Of a stretch of DNA of 64,000 nucleotides, positions 54,459 to 62,487 are shown piece after piece. The stretch's first letter is position 1; each line of letters starts with the position of its first letter. The translations under genes were made by a program, and so were the position numbers. Source of the stretch: Bradyrhizobium sp. SRL28 (GTDB lineage: Bacteria; Pseudomonadota; Alphaproteobacteria; Rhizobiales; Xanthobacteraceae); the NCBI RefSeq assembly GCF_018596315.1, contig NZ_JAHEAG010000001.1:372001-436000 (forward strand), given 5' to 3'. The notes beneath the pieces were generated by a model, which worked only from the letters and a program-made list of their open reading frames with translations, did not search any database and was not told the origin of the DNA.

Positions 54459-55646
54459 CTAGATGATCCCGCCTCTGCGAAGCGCCGCGATGGCATCGGC
54501 GTCATAGCCGATATCGGCCAGCACAAGATCGGTGTGCTCGCCGAGCGTTGGCGGGCGCGACACGATTTCGCCAGGGGTCTCCGACAGCCGCACCGCGGCG
54601 CGCACCGTCGGAGCGGGTTTCGGCAAGCCTGGATAGTCGACGTCCTGCATGAAGCCGGTGGCGCGGATGTGCGGATGCTCCAGCGCCTGTTGCGGGCTCA
54701 GCACCGGGCCGGCTGGAATCATCGCCTTGCCGAGCGTATCGACGGCATCCTGCGTGGTGCGTTCGGCGCACCAGCGCGCCATCCGTTCGCTGATGACAGG
54801 ACCGTGGTCGCCGCGCTTGAGATCGTCGGCGAAGCGCGGATCGCTCAGCCAGTGATCCGCCTCGCCCATCAATTTGGCCCAGCGGATGAACAGTGGATGG
54901 CCGGTGACCTGGCACAGCACCCAGCCGTCTTTGGTGCGGTAGATGTCGGCGGGAGCCGCGGTCTGGCCGAGGTTGCCGGTCGGCACGCGATTGGCTGATA
55001 TCACCGCCTGCTCGATCAGCGTGGCGTTGGTGAAGGACAGCGCGGTCGCCAGCAGCGCGCCCTCGACGATCTGCCCGCGCCCGGATTTGCCGCGCTCGAT
55101 CAAAGCGGCGAGCGTGCCGAACGCGCAATGCAGCGCGGTGCCGAAATCGACCCAATTCACGGCGGCCCGGTATGGCGGATCGCCTTTGCCCGTCATGTAG
55201 ACCGCGCCCGACATCACCTGTCCAACGCCGTCAAAGCCGACGCGGTCGGACCACGGTCCCGGCCCGCCGAAAGCGGTCGCCGTCGTCAGGATAATGTCCG
55301 GCTTGATCGCCTTCAGCGATTCATAATCGAGCTTCATCGCCCGCAACGTCTGCGGCGGCAGATTGGCGACGACGACGTCGGCTGTGGCAACCAGCCGGCG
55401 CATCACCTCCTGCCCTTCCGGCTTCATCGGATCGAGCGTGATGCACTTCTTGTTGCGGTTGACCTGCAGGAACAGCGCACCCTCGCCGCCTTCGCCCACG
55501 GGCGCCACGAAACGGTCCTCGCTGCCGTCGCGTTTCTCCACGCGAATGACTTCCGCACCGAATTCCGCCAGCAAGGTCGCGCAGTAAGGCCCCGCGATAT
55601 AGCGCCCGAAATCGAGGACGCGAACGCCCTCCAGAACTCCTCCCAT
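54459..55646 (-). CDS. CaiB/BaiF-type (class III) CoA transferase, 395 aa
   Basis: Family III CoA transferase: GVRVLDFGRYIAGPYCATLLAEFGAEVIRVEKRDGSEDRF with the catalytic-type region, VNRNKKCITLDPMKPEGQEVMRRL, and FGGPGPWSDRVGFDGVGQVMSG. It moves CoA between carboxylic acids without a covalent anhydride on glutamate. A divergent DHDPS-like aldolase gene begins 105 bp away, and the two may handle one carbohydrate or acid breakdown route. Substrates are not predictable. Confidence 0.9.
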   Translation of the reverse strand: MGGVLEGVRVLDFGRYIAGPYCATLLAEFGAEVIRVEKRDGSEDRFVAPVGEGGEGALFLQVNRNKKCITLDPMKPEGQEVMRRLVATADVVVANLPPQTLRAMKLDYESLKAIKPDIILTTATAFGGPGPWSDRVGFDGVGQVMSGAVYMTGKGDPPYRAAVNWVDFGTALHCAFGTLAALIERGKSGRGQIVEGALLATALSFTNATLIEQAVISANRVPTGNLGQTAAPADIYRTKDGWVLCQVTGHPLFIRWAKLMGEADHWLSDPRFADDLKRGDHGPVISERMARWCAERTTQDAVDTLGKAMIPAGPVLSPQQALEHPHIRATGFMQDVDYPGLPKPAPTVRAAVRLSETPGEIVSRPPTLGEHTDLVLADIGYDADAIAALRRGGII

Positions 55647-55751
55647 CGATCTTTCCCTTTGTCTCGCTCGCTTGTGCCGAGGCTTCTATCATGTTGATGA
55701 ATGAATTGGACAACCATACAATCACTGATCCCCTCCGAACGGAACTCCAGA

Positions 55752-56681
55752 ATGACGCTGATTGCAAAACGGCCCTACCGCGGTGTGTTCCCCGTCGCTC
55801 CGACCATCTTCGACGACCGGGGCGAGCTCGATCTCGCGGGGCAACGCCGCTGCATCGATTTCATGATCGACGCCGGCTCGAACGGCCTCTGCATTCTGGC
55901 CAATTTCTCCGAGCAGTTCGTGCTGACCGATGCCGAGCGCGAACAGGTGATGCATGCGGTGCTGGAGCACGTCGCCGGCCGGGTGCCCGTGATCGTCACG
56001 ACGACGCATTTCGGTTCGCGCATCTGCGCCGAACGCAGCCGCCAGGCCCAGGACGCGGGCGCTGCGATGGTGATGATCATGCCGCCCTATCACGGGGCCA
56101 CTTTCCGCGTGCCGGAAAAGGCTATTTTCGACTTCTATCGCACCGTGTCTGACGCCATCGACATCCCCATCATGATCCAGGATGCGCCTGTGGCCGGAAC
56201 GCCGCTGTCGGTCGACCTGCTGGCGCGCATGGCGCGGGAAATTCCGAACATCAGCTATTTCAAGATCGAGGTGCCGATGGCGGCGGCGAAGCTGCGCGAC
56301 CTCATCGCTGCCGGCGGCGACAGCATCGAAGGTCCGTGGGACGGCGAGGAAGCCATCACCCTGATGGCCGATCTCGATGCCGGTGCGACCGGCGCCATGA
56401 CGGGTGGCGGCTATCCTGATGGCATCAGGCAGATCGTCGATCCGTATCTGGCGGGGCGCCGGGAGGAAGCGATGACGGCCTATGCGCGCTGGCTGCCGCT
56501 GATCAACTACGAGAACCGGCAGTGCGGCTTGCAGGCCGCCAAGATCCTGATGCAGGAAGGCGGCGTGATCGGCTCGGAAGCGGTTCGCCATCCTCTGCAA
56601 AAGGTTCACCCGGCGGCGCGCGCGGGCCTCGTTGAAATTGCCCGCCAGCTCGATCCCGTGGTGTTGCGCTGGGGACGGTAA
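55752..56681 (+). CDS. Dihydrodipicolinate-synthase-family aldolase/dehydratase, 309 aa
   Basis: ATG 55752 (MTLIAKRPYRGVFPVAPT) is chosen over an upstream in-frame ATG that would extend into the promoter. The TIM-barrel signature is FPVAPTIFDDRGELDLAGQRRCIDFMIDAGSNGLCILANFSEQFVLTDAER, and the Schiff-base lysine is in ISYFKIEVP near residue 170. The GNTGE-like motif is replaced by LANFSEQ, so it is not lysine-biosynthetic DapA. It more likely acts on a keto-deoxy sugar acid or related compound, for example as a 2-keto-3-deoxypentonate dehydratase-type enzyme. That is inference. Confidence 0.87.
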   Translation: MTLIAKRPYRGVFPVAPTIFDDRGELDLAGQRRCIDFMIDAGSNGLCILANFSEQFVLTDAEREQVMHAVLEHVAGRVPVIVTTTHFGSRICAERSRQAQDAGAAMVMIMPPYHGATFRVPEKAIFDFYRTVSDAIDIPIMIQDAPVAGTPLSVDLLARMAREIPNISYFKIEVPMAAAKLRDLIAAGGDSIEGPWDGEEAITLMADLDAGATGAMTGGGYPDGIRQIVDPYLAGRREEAMTAYARWLPLINYENRQCGLQAAKILMQEGGVIGSEAVRHPLQKVHPAARAGLVEIARQLDPVVLRWGR

Positions 56682-56766
56682 TAACGCCTTCACGGCGGCT
56701 GGACGCAAAAGCGCACGGAAACGGAACCTTCGCTTCGATCAAACGTAAAAATCGGGGAGGAGCGAC

Positions 56767-56958
56767 ATGACCGAACCACAGACCTTTGCATCCCTGCTCG
56801 GCGAGGCCGCGATTGTCGTTTGGGGCGATATGCCCAGAGACATCCAGGAAGCGCTGTTCGAGACCGCCATGCGCGACCGGTCCGAACTGCGTCATGATCT
56901 GGCCTGTCTGCTGCATGAGCGCCACCCCCGAACGCAGCATCCGGCCAAGCCCGCCTGA
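56767..56958 (+). CDS. Small conserved-looking protein, 63 aa
   Basis: A short frame with a strong ribosome site (GGGGAGGAGCGAC before ATG 56767) and sensible amphipathic composition: TFASLLGEAAIVVWGDMPRDIQEALFETAMRDRSELRHDLACLLHERHP. It contains no recognisable domain. It follows the aldolase gene by 85 bp in the same direction and is convergent with the phosphohydrolase gene. It is probably a real small cytosolic protein, function unknown. Confidence 0.6.
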   Translation: MTEPQTFASLLGEAAIVVWGDMPRDIQEALFETAMRDRSELRHDLACLLHERHPRTQHPAKPA

Positions 56959-56966
56959 CCAAGCCT

Positions 56967-57650
56967 CTATTCCGGAAACGCGACATCCGCGATCACGGGA
57001 AGATGGTCCGAATACGCACGGGCCTTGCGATCGGTCCAGGCCGAGAGAATCGTCAAATCGCGCGAGGCATAGATCCGGTCCAGCCGCATCATCGGCAATC
57101 GGGAGGGAAACGTCCGCAAGCGCGTTCGGACCGGGCAGATCCGCGCCAGCACCCCCCTCACCGACTTCACCCAGAACCAGTCGTTGAAATCGCCGAGCAC
57201 GAGCGTTCGCGTTGGCTGCACCAGTTCGGCCAGGGCATGGGCCTGCGCGTGCCTTTCATGGATGCTCAAGCCGAGGTGGGTAGCGATGACCCTGACCTCC
57301 CCGTAATCAGACAAGATGCGCGCGGCAATGGCCCGGCGCGGCTCCCGTTCCTGATAGGAGACGTCGGAGATTTTCGGCGGTTCGACGAACGGCCAGCGGC
57401 TGAGCAGCACCTGGCCATAGTCGCCGTCCTCCGTGACGATCGATCTTGCATCGACGCTGTGGTCGCCGACGGCCTTTGCCAACAGGGCAAAGGGATCATC
57501 GGTCCTTCCGCGGGAATCGACCTCCTGCAGTGCCACGATATCAGGAGACCAGTGGCGGATAATGGAACAAACGCCGTCCAGATCGAAACCCGGATTGAGG
57601 TGAAAGATGCCGTGAACATTCCACGTCATGATGCGCATAGTGGCCGTCAC
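56967..57650 (-). CDS. Endonuclease/exonuclease/phosphatase-family protein, 227 aa
   Basis: EEP-fold motifs are in order: MRIMTWNVHGIF, IVALQEVDSR, VIATHLGLSIHERHAQA, LVLGDFNDWFW, RLDRIYAS and a terminal SDHLPVIADVAF. These supply the metal-binding Asn, Glu, Asp, Asn, Asp and His. Members cut phosphodiesters or phosphomonoesters, including phospholipid-derived ones. I start it at GTG 57650, which overlaps the phospholipase D stop as GTGA; ATG 57638 is the alternative. Coupling to a phospholipase D suggests a shared lipid or nucleic-acid phosphodiester role. Confidence 0.85.
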   Translation of the reverse strand: MTATMRIMTWNVHGIFHLNPGFDLDGVCSIIRHWSPDIVALQEVDSRGRTDDPFALLAKAVGDHSVDARSIVTEDGDYGQVLLSRWPFVEPPKISDVSYQEREPRRAIAARILSDYGEVRVIATHLGLSIHERHAQAHALAELVQPTRTLVLGDFNDWFWVKSVRGVLARICPVRTRLRTFPSRLPMMRLDRIYASRDLTILSAWTDRKARAYSDHLPVIADVAFPE

Positions 57651-59866
57651 GTTCTTCGTCCCGCCATCCACGTCACCAGGAACTGCACGCCAAGGCACAA
57701 CGCGATCCAGGCTGTGACCGCCAGCGCCAGCAGCACCGCATTCGTCCACGAGGCGTTTCTGGCGAGATCCGCGATCTGCGCACCGAGCGCGGCCATGACA
57801 GCGATCCCCGGCGCCATGCCCAGCACGGTGCCGAGCATAAAATCGCGCAGGCTCAGCTTGCTGGCGCCCGCCACCACGTTCACGATCGAGAACGGGGCGA
57901 TCGGCACCATCCGGATCATGGCGACCGCCACGACCCCCTTGCCGATGATGCGGCTCTGGACCCGCGCCGCGCGACGCCCGAGCAGCCGCTGCAAACGCGC
58001 CTGACCCAGCACGCGGCCGATCGAAAACAGCGTGAGCGCGCTGAGCAGCACGCCGGCGCCGGCGCTGAAGAAACCCATCCACGGCCCCAGCGCCGCTGCC
58101 GTAGCGGCGATCAAGACCAGCACCGGAAACACCACCAGCCCGCCGAGGACGAAGGCGGCAATCGCGAGCAGCGGCGCGAACTGCGACCATGCGGGTTGCG
58201 AAATGACCGAGGAGACGAACCCTATCTCGGTGAAATCGCGCAACGATGTGTACTGCCAGGCCAAAGCGAGGCCGGCGAGCGCTGCGGCCAAACCGGATAC
58301 GGCCAAAATGGTTCTTGCCGTCCACATGCGATTGGCGGCGCGGTCGAGGTGAAGCGGTTCTCTGGGATCGGCGACGGGCTGCACGACAATTGCCATGCTG
58401 CCGACTGTTGCGGCCGGGTCGATCGGCTGCAACGATTTCACGCCGCCTGCGTCCGGCAGGCGGTCGAGAAATCCGAACAGATCGGCTTCGTTGCTTTTGA
58501 CGTCCCGTTCATCGACGCCGCAGAAATGCCCGATCAGCTGGCGGCGAAGCCCGGCGATGTATTTCCGGTGCGCCTCGGACGTCGCCTCGAAGGCGAGGTC
58601 GCACTCGGTATCGGCGCCCATCGAGCGGTTATTCAGGTTGGCCGAACCGACGCGCAGGATGCGATCGTCGACGATCATCACCTTGCTGTGCACCATCACC
58701 GCCGTGGCCTGCTCCCCATCCCGCGTCGACGGATAGAGAAAGCGAACCCGGTCCATGACATCAGCCGCCACGAATTGTTCGATGAACCCGCCGCGGCCGC
58801 TCTGCATGGCCTGCGATTCGAACCAGGACGAATGCATCTTCGGCGTGACGATCAGAACACGAAGCTGCGGCACGTCGAGCATCCGCTGCGCCAGCAGGCG
58901 CGCGATGTCGGTGGCGCTGGTGAACTGGTTCTCGATATAGATGAAGCGGTCGGCCGCGTTGATGGAGGCCTCGAACAGCCGCGCGACCTCGTTCACGCCG
59001 GCTTCGCTTGCGGTTGCGATCTCGGTCCGGGCGATACCCGCCGTCATGCCGCGGGACTGCACCGGCACCGAGGCCGGCCAGCGCTCGCCCGTCACCGCCG
59101 CAGACGTTTCGACCGTGCAGCCGGCAGCGCGCCATCTGCTCTCCACCACTTCCGTCAGGCTGGCCGCTGCTTCGCCATCCAGCATGCACTGCACGTCGTG
59201 AAACGGCGGATAGGGCTTGCCATCGGGATCGATGCGAAGCGGATGATGGGCGTCGTGCGCGCTGGTGTCCCAGCGCCTGATCGTAAGGTCGAGGCCGCCG
59301 ACAAAGGCAAGCACACCATCAATGACGACGATCTTCTGGTGCTGCGCCGAGCCTAATGGAAGACTGGAATCGAAACAGAAGCAAAGCCGGTCCGACGCTT
59401 CGGAGGTAAATTTGGCGGCTGAATTCCACTCCCGCTCCGCCGCGTAGAGAGCCGGGAAATTCCAGCTCAGGATATTGATCCGCAACCCGGGCTTCGCCTT
59501 CAGGAGCGCTTTCAGAAACGCGCCGAGCTCTGCTGGATAACCATCGTCGGCCTGCCCGGAAGGCCCGACAAACCGGGTCAGGCTGTGGATGTCCCAGCCG
59601 ATAATGTAGACCTGCCTCGTCGCGAGCAGCAGCGCTTCCCGCAAAGCGGCGAAATACGCGGCCGCGTCATTGAGAATTGCCAGCCGCCCTGCCTTACACC
59701 TTCTCCAGACGGTGTCGCCCGGGATGAGGATGGATGAGCTTTGCAGCAGGCGGCACCTCGGCAAGACATGGCGTGTAAGCGCGGGACTACGAGCACAGGC
59801 CCGCCCACTGCAAACGTCTGACAGGCAAGACCGTTCCTGCACCCGGAACTGTTTTGCGATCCGCAA
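57647..59866 (-). CDS. Phospholipase D-like protein fused to a C-terminal VTT/DedA membrane domain
   Basis: Two HKD catalytic motifs are present: HQKIVVIDGVLAFVGG and HSKVMIVDDRILRVGSANLNNRS, each in a phospholipase D half. After about residue 515 come several membrane helices with VFPVLVLIAATAAALGPWMGFFSAGAGVLLSAL and RMVPIAPFSIVNVVAGASKLSLRDF, a VTT (SNARE-associated/DedA) domain. The fusion anchors a phosphodiesterase in the inner membrane. The true start is unclear: the frame opens at TTG 59866, but family similarity begins only at ILIPGDTVWRR (about residue 47), with TTG 59764 as another option and no good ribosome site. Confidence 0.82.
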   Translation of the reverse strand: MRIAKQFRVQERSCLSDVCSGRACARSPALTRHVLPRCRLLQSSSILIPGDTVWRRCKAGRLAILNDAAAYFAALREALLLATRQVYIIGWDIHSLTRFVGPSGQADDGYPAELGAFLKALLKAKPGLRINILSWNFPALYAAEREWNSAAKFTSEASDRLCFCFDSSLPLGSAQHQKIVVIDGVLAFVGGLDLTIRRWDTSAHDAHHPLRIDPDGKPYPPFHDVQCMLDGEAAASLTEVVESRWRAAGCTVETSAAVTGERWPASVPVQSRGMTAGIARTEIATASEAGVNEVARLFEASINAADRFIYIENQFTSATDIARLLAQRMLDVPQLRVLIVTPKMHSSWFESQAMQSGRGGFIEQFVAADVMDRVRFLYPSTRDGEQATAVMVHSKVMIVDDRILRVGSANLNNRSMGADTECDLAFEATSEAHRKYIAGLRRQLIGHFCGVDERDVKSNEADLFGFLDRLPDAGGVKSLQPIDPAATVGSMAIVVQPVADPREPLHLDRAANRMWTARTILAVSGLAAALAGLALAWQYTSLRDFTEIGFVSSVISQPAWSQFAPLLAIAAFVLGGLVVFPVLVLIAATAAALGPWMGFFSAGAGVLLSALTLFSIGRVLGQARLQRLLGRRAARVQSRIIGKGVVAVAMIRMVPIAPFSIVNVVAGASKLSLRDFMLGTVLGMAPGIAVMAALGAQIADLARNASWTNAVLLALAVTAWIALCLGVQFLVTWMAGRRT

Positions 59867-61236
59867 TTTCGCGCCAAATCCAGCAAAGCTAGCAGCGATC
59901 CCGGCTGGAAGAACCTTCTTCCCCGGCTACGGGCTCGATGTAGGTGCGGTGCAACGAGGTTGGTGACCTGAAGCCGTCGAACATGATGCGGATGGTGCTG
60001 CGATAGCGGCCCGCGCCAACGACGACCCCTTCCCTGCCGGCGAGATTTGGGCATCGCACCGCTCCGAGAGCGCTCATCCTGACGCGGGTCCGTGGAAGCA
60101 GCCCAGGCCGTTCTTCGGGCGGCTCTGTTGGCGATCGCGATAAATCGAGAACCATTGCGGACTCATCTATTCGGCCAGCGATGAAAAACGAGTTCGGTGC
60201 CGAATGCCTGGCGGGAAATCCACCGGCGCACCATGCGATTGACGAACGCCAGCGGGCCGGAGGCCATCGCGGCTGTCAGCCAAGGGAGCAGCAGAAGCGT
60301 CCGATCTTCGAAGCGCGGCGGCGCTCTTGACGTCAGTTCTTCCGACTGCCGGCACCTCGCCTTGTTGCAGATGCCGGCTTGGTCAGAATGCCGCCGCATC
60401 CTCGCCAACGACATGCACGCATTGGATGCGTCGCCGTATCTTGCGATATCAACCATCGACGCGGTTGGTGCTGGAGAGAGACAGTCTTTGTGGCTGCGCG
60501 CTGCAGACCTTGTTTTGATCAACCGCATCGACTGCGTGTGTGGGTGATGGCGTCTGAGGCATCAAAAAATGAACATGCAGTGATTCAGTTCATTGCGAAC
60601 CTTGGTGGATTCAGAGAAACGCTCGATGAGGGCCGTAGATTTTTCGACAGAGCCTTGGCGCTAACTCTGATCTTGGCCAGTCGCTGGATCAGATCGAGTC
60701 TCGCGCGGGTCGTATTCACTGTCGCGAACACGACGGCGGCGGAAGCCTGCGCAGGAGAATCATCAGCACGTAGATGAAAAGGCTTTCGGTGTTCGACCAG
60801 CTGCAGATCGGGTTCCCCATCAAGGCGAGAACGAATGTCCGACGATCCGCCGAGGCGGGAGCCACGGCAGCGAGCACTTCAAAGTCCGGTTTTGAGTCCG
60901 CGAATGCAGGCCGCTTCGTCTAATCGTAACGACTTCGTCGCCGGGACGTATATATCGAAAGATATAGAAGTGACGGTTGGGCGGCCGCTCTTCTGCAATC
61001 ACTACAGGAAAAATGTCGCTTTCTCGCTGCTATCTTGCTGCAGTTCCCTTGTTTCCGACGACTTCTTGTCACACTCAGGCTTCTTGGCAATCGTTTGGAA
61101 CAAGGATAAACTTTTATACACAATTAAGATGCTAAGTGATGTGTTTCACAGCGACCTAGAAGGGCCGGAGGCAATCTATCGATAGTCATAGGATGTAACG
61201 ATCGATAGTCATTCGACGTATTGTAAGGGGCGCGTT
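59867..61236. other. 1.37-kb region without a supported gene
   Basis: Frames of 60-130 codons exist on both strands (for example minus 60163-60528 and plus 60379-60777), but they overlap each other, lack ribosome sites and match nothing I know. Sequence from about 60920 to 61240 is clearly more AT-rich. A dispersed element (GTCCGGTTTTGAGTCCG) lies near 60884. The region probably contains the LuxR-gene promoter and may be a decayed or foreign segment. Confidence 0.5.
61178..61212 (+). promoter_or_regulatory. Two direct repeats ATCGATAGTCAT ahead of the LuxR-type gene
   Basis: Identical 12-mers lie at 61178-61189 and 61201-61212. Their starts are 23 bases apart, close to two helical turns, and the second ends 24 bases before the ATG at 61237. 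Direct repeats with this phasing are typical of sites for activators or repressors that bind one face of the DNA. The binder is unknown; autoregulation is possible. Confidence 0.5.
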
Positions 61237-62091
61237 ATGTCGGTCCCATTTAAGAAGACGGTTTTTCTTGTAGACGCGATGGCCTTCAGACGAGCTCGCG
61301 CAGAGAGCTTCTTAAGTCCGTGGGCCCGGAACGAAAGCGTCGAGCTGATTTCGCTCGATCCTGACGAAGCCCACGCAAGACTCGTCGAGCGCGCCCTATG
61401 CGACATGCTGATTTACAGCGTCGGCGCCCCCTCTCCCCACGAGGTCTTCACCGAGATACAGGTATTGCATACGCTTCGCCGTGACGCAGCGCTCGCCATT
61501 GTCTCCGACGATGAACATCCCGCCACCGTCCTCGCCGCGATCCGCTGCGGAGCCCAGGGTTACTTCAGCAACTCCATGGCGCCCGAACTGGCGTTGCAGG
61601 CCCTTTCGTTCGTCCTCCATGGCGGCACTTATTTTCCGCCAGCTGCCATCCTGGCCAGCCAGACCTTCAGCGCACCGGCGCCCGTCGAATACAAACAGCC
61701 CGACCTTTCCCAGGAGCAAGCGCCGCCTCTCAGGCCGGAGGACGGCCTTTACGAGCAGCAAGGCTCCCTCTTCGACGACAAGGCGGCCAGCGTGCAGCGC
61801 GACCATGGCGCCAACGGCTCCAACGGCGCGCGGCACGCGCCCGAGTATACCGAGCGGCAGTACGCCGTTCTCGTTTGTCTCTGCCAGGGCGACCCCAACA
61901 AGGTGATCGGTCGCAAGCTCGGCATGACCGAAACAACCGTGAAAGTCCATGTCCGCGAAATCATGCGCAAGCTGGGCGTAAGCAACCGGACCCAAGTCGC
62001 AATCGCCGCGGCGCACGTCTGCTCGGACAGCGCCGTCGAGCTGGATCCCGCGGGCTCATCCATCGTGGTCAGGCCGTCCATCCCTCATTAG
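61237..62091 (+). CDS. LuxR/NarL-type response regulator with degenerate receiver, 284 aa
   Basis: AAGGGG precedes ATG 61237. Residues 6-130 keep receiver-like strands (TVFLVDAMAFRRARAESFL, ALAIVSDDEHPATVLAAIRCGAQGYFSNSMAPELALQAL). The strand that should end in the phosphorylated Asp instead reads CDMLIYSVGAPSP, with Tyr/Ser at that place, and the acidic pocket is incomplete. A 70-residue polar linker leads to a LuxR helix-turn-helix (YTERQYAVLVCLCQGDPNKVIGRKLGMTETTVKVHVREIMRKLGV). It probably works without phosphorylation, like orphan NarL-type proteins. Confidence 0.88.
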   Translation: MSVPFKKTVFLVDAMAFRRARAESFLSPWARNESVELISLDPDEAHARLVERALCDMLIYSVGAPSPHEVFTEIQVLHTLRRDAALAIVSDDEHPATVLAAIRCGAQGYFSNSMAPELALQALSFVLHGGTYFPPAAILASQTFSAPAPVEYKQPDLSQEQAPPLRPEDGLYEQQGSLFDDKAASVQRDHGANGSNGARHAPEYTERQYAVLVCLCQGDPNKVIGRKLGMTETTVKVHVREIMRKLGVSNRTQVAIAAAHVCSDSAVELDPAGSSIVVRPSIPH

Positions 62092-62452
62092 CCGTGAATT
62101 TTCGGCACTGCGTGCCGCGCGCCATTGCGCCATCATGCTCTTGGCGAACGTTTCTGCGATCCGATACAAAAGACGCTTCATTACTCTTTGCGGAAGGAAT
62201 CAGCGCCCGGTCGGGTTCCACAATCGGCGCGTTGGAGCAGTCCCCGGATCATTGGTGCTAATCCTTCCGATGAATCCATCCACGAAAGGACTGATACCGC
62301 GGAGGCTTTCGCGCTCCTCTTGTTCCCACGTTCTCGCTCCCGCCAGATTTCACGGTAGGGAGTTCCGAAAGAGAGATCCGGGCCGGGCCCGCAAAGCCAG
62401 GGATCCTCACTGCCCCGGTTCGCGTCAAGAAAACGCGTCAAATCAAAAATCT
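62092..62452. other. 361-bp gap after the LuxR-type gene
   Basis: No gene supported. Short frames on both strands lack ribosome sites. The gap separates the LuxR-type gene from the terminator of the convergent histidine kinase gene. Confidence 0.5.
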
Positions 62453-62487
62453 AGAGCCCCGTTCCGCTTCCATCGGAACGGGGCTCT
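62453..62487 (-). terminator. Rho-independent terminator of the histidine kinase gene
   Basis: A perfect 14-bp stem, AGAGCCCCGTTCCG (62453-62466) and CGGAACGGGGCTCT (62474-62487), has a 7-base loop. On the minus strand it is followed by AGATTTTTGATTTG, a T-rich tract. The stem includes part of the kinase stop codon region (TAG at 62488-62486), so coding and termination overlap. Confidence 0.85.

Noticed and set aside
55690..55750. A loose ATTG...CAAT inverted repeat between the CoA transferase and aldolase genes as a GntR operator
   Set aside because: Arms of only four bases with a long spacer are expected by chance; no regulator gene is adjacent.
60163..60528. A 121-codon minus-strand frame in the gene-poor region
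   Set aside because: No ribosome site, no domain and it overlaps other equal-length frames on the opposite strand.
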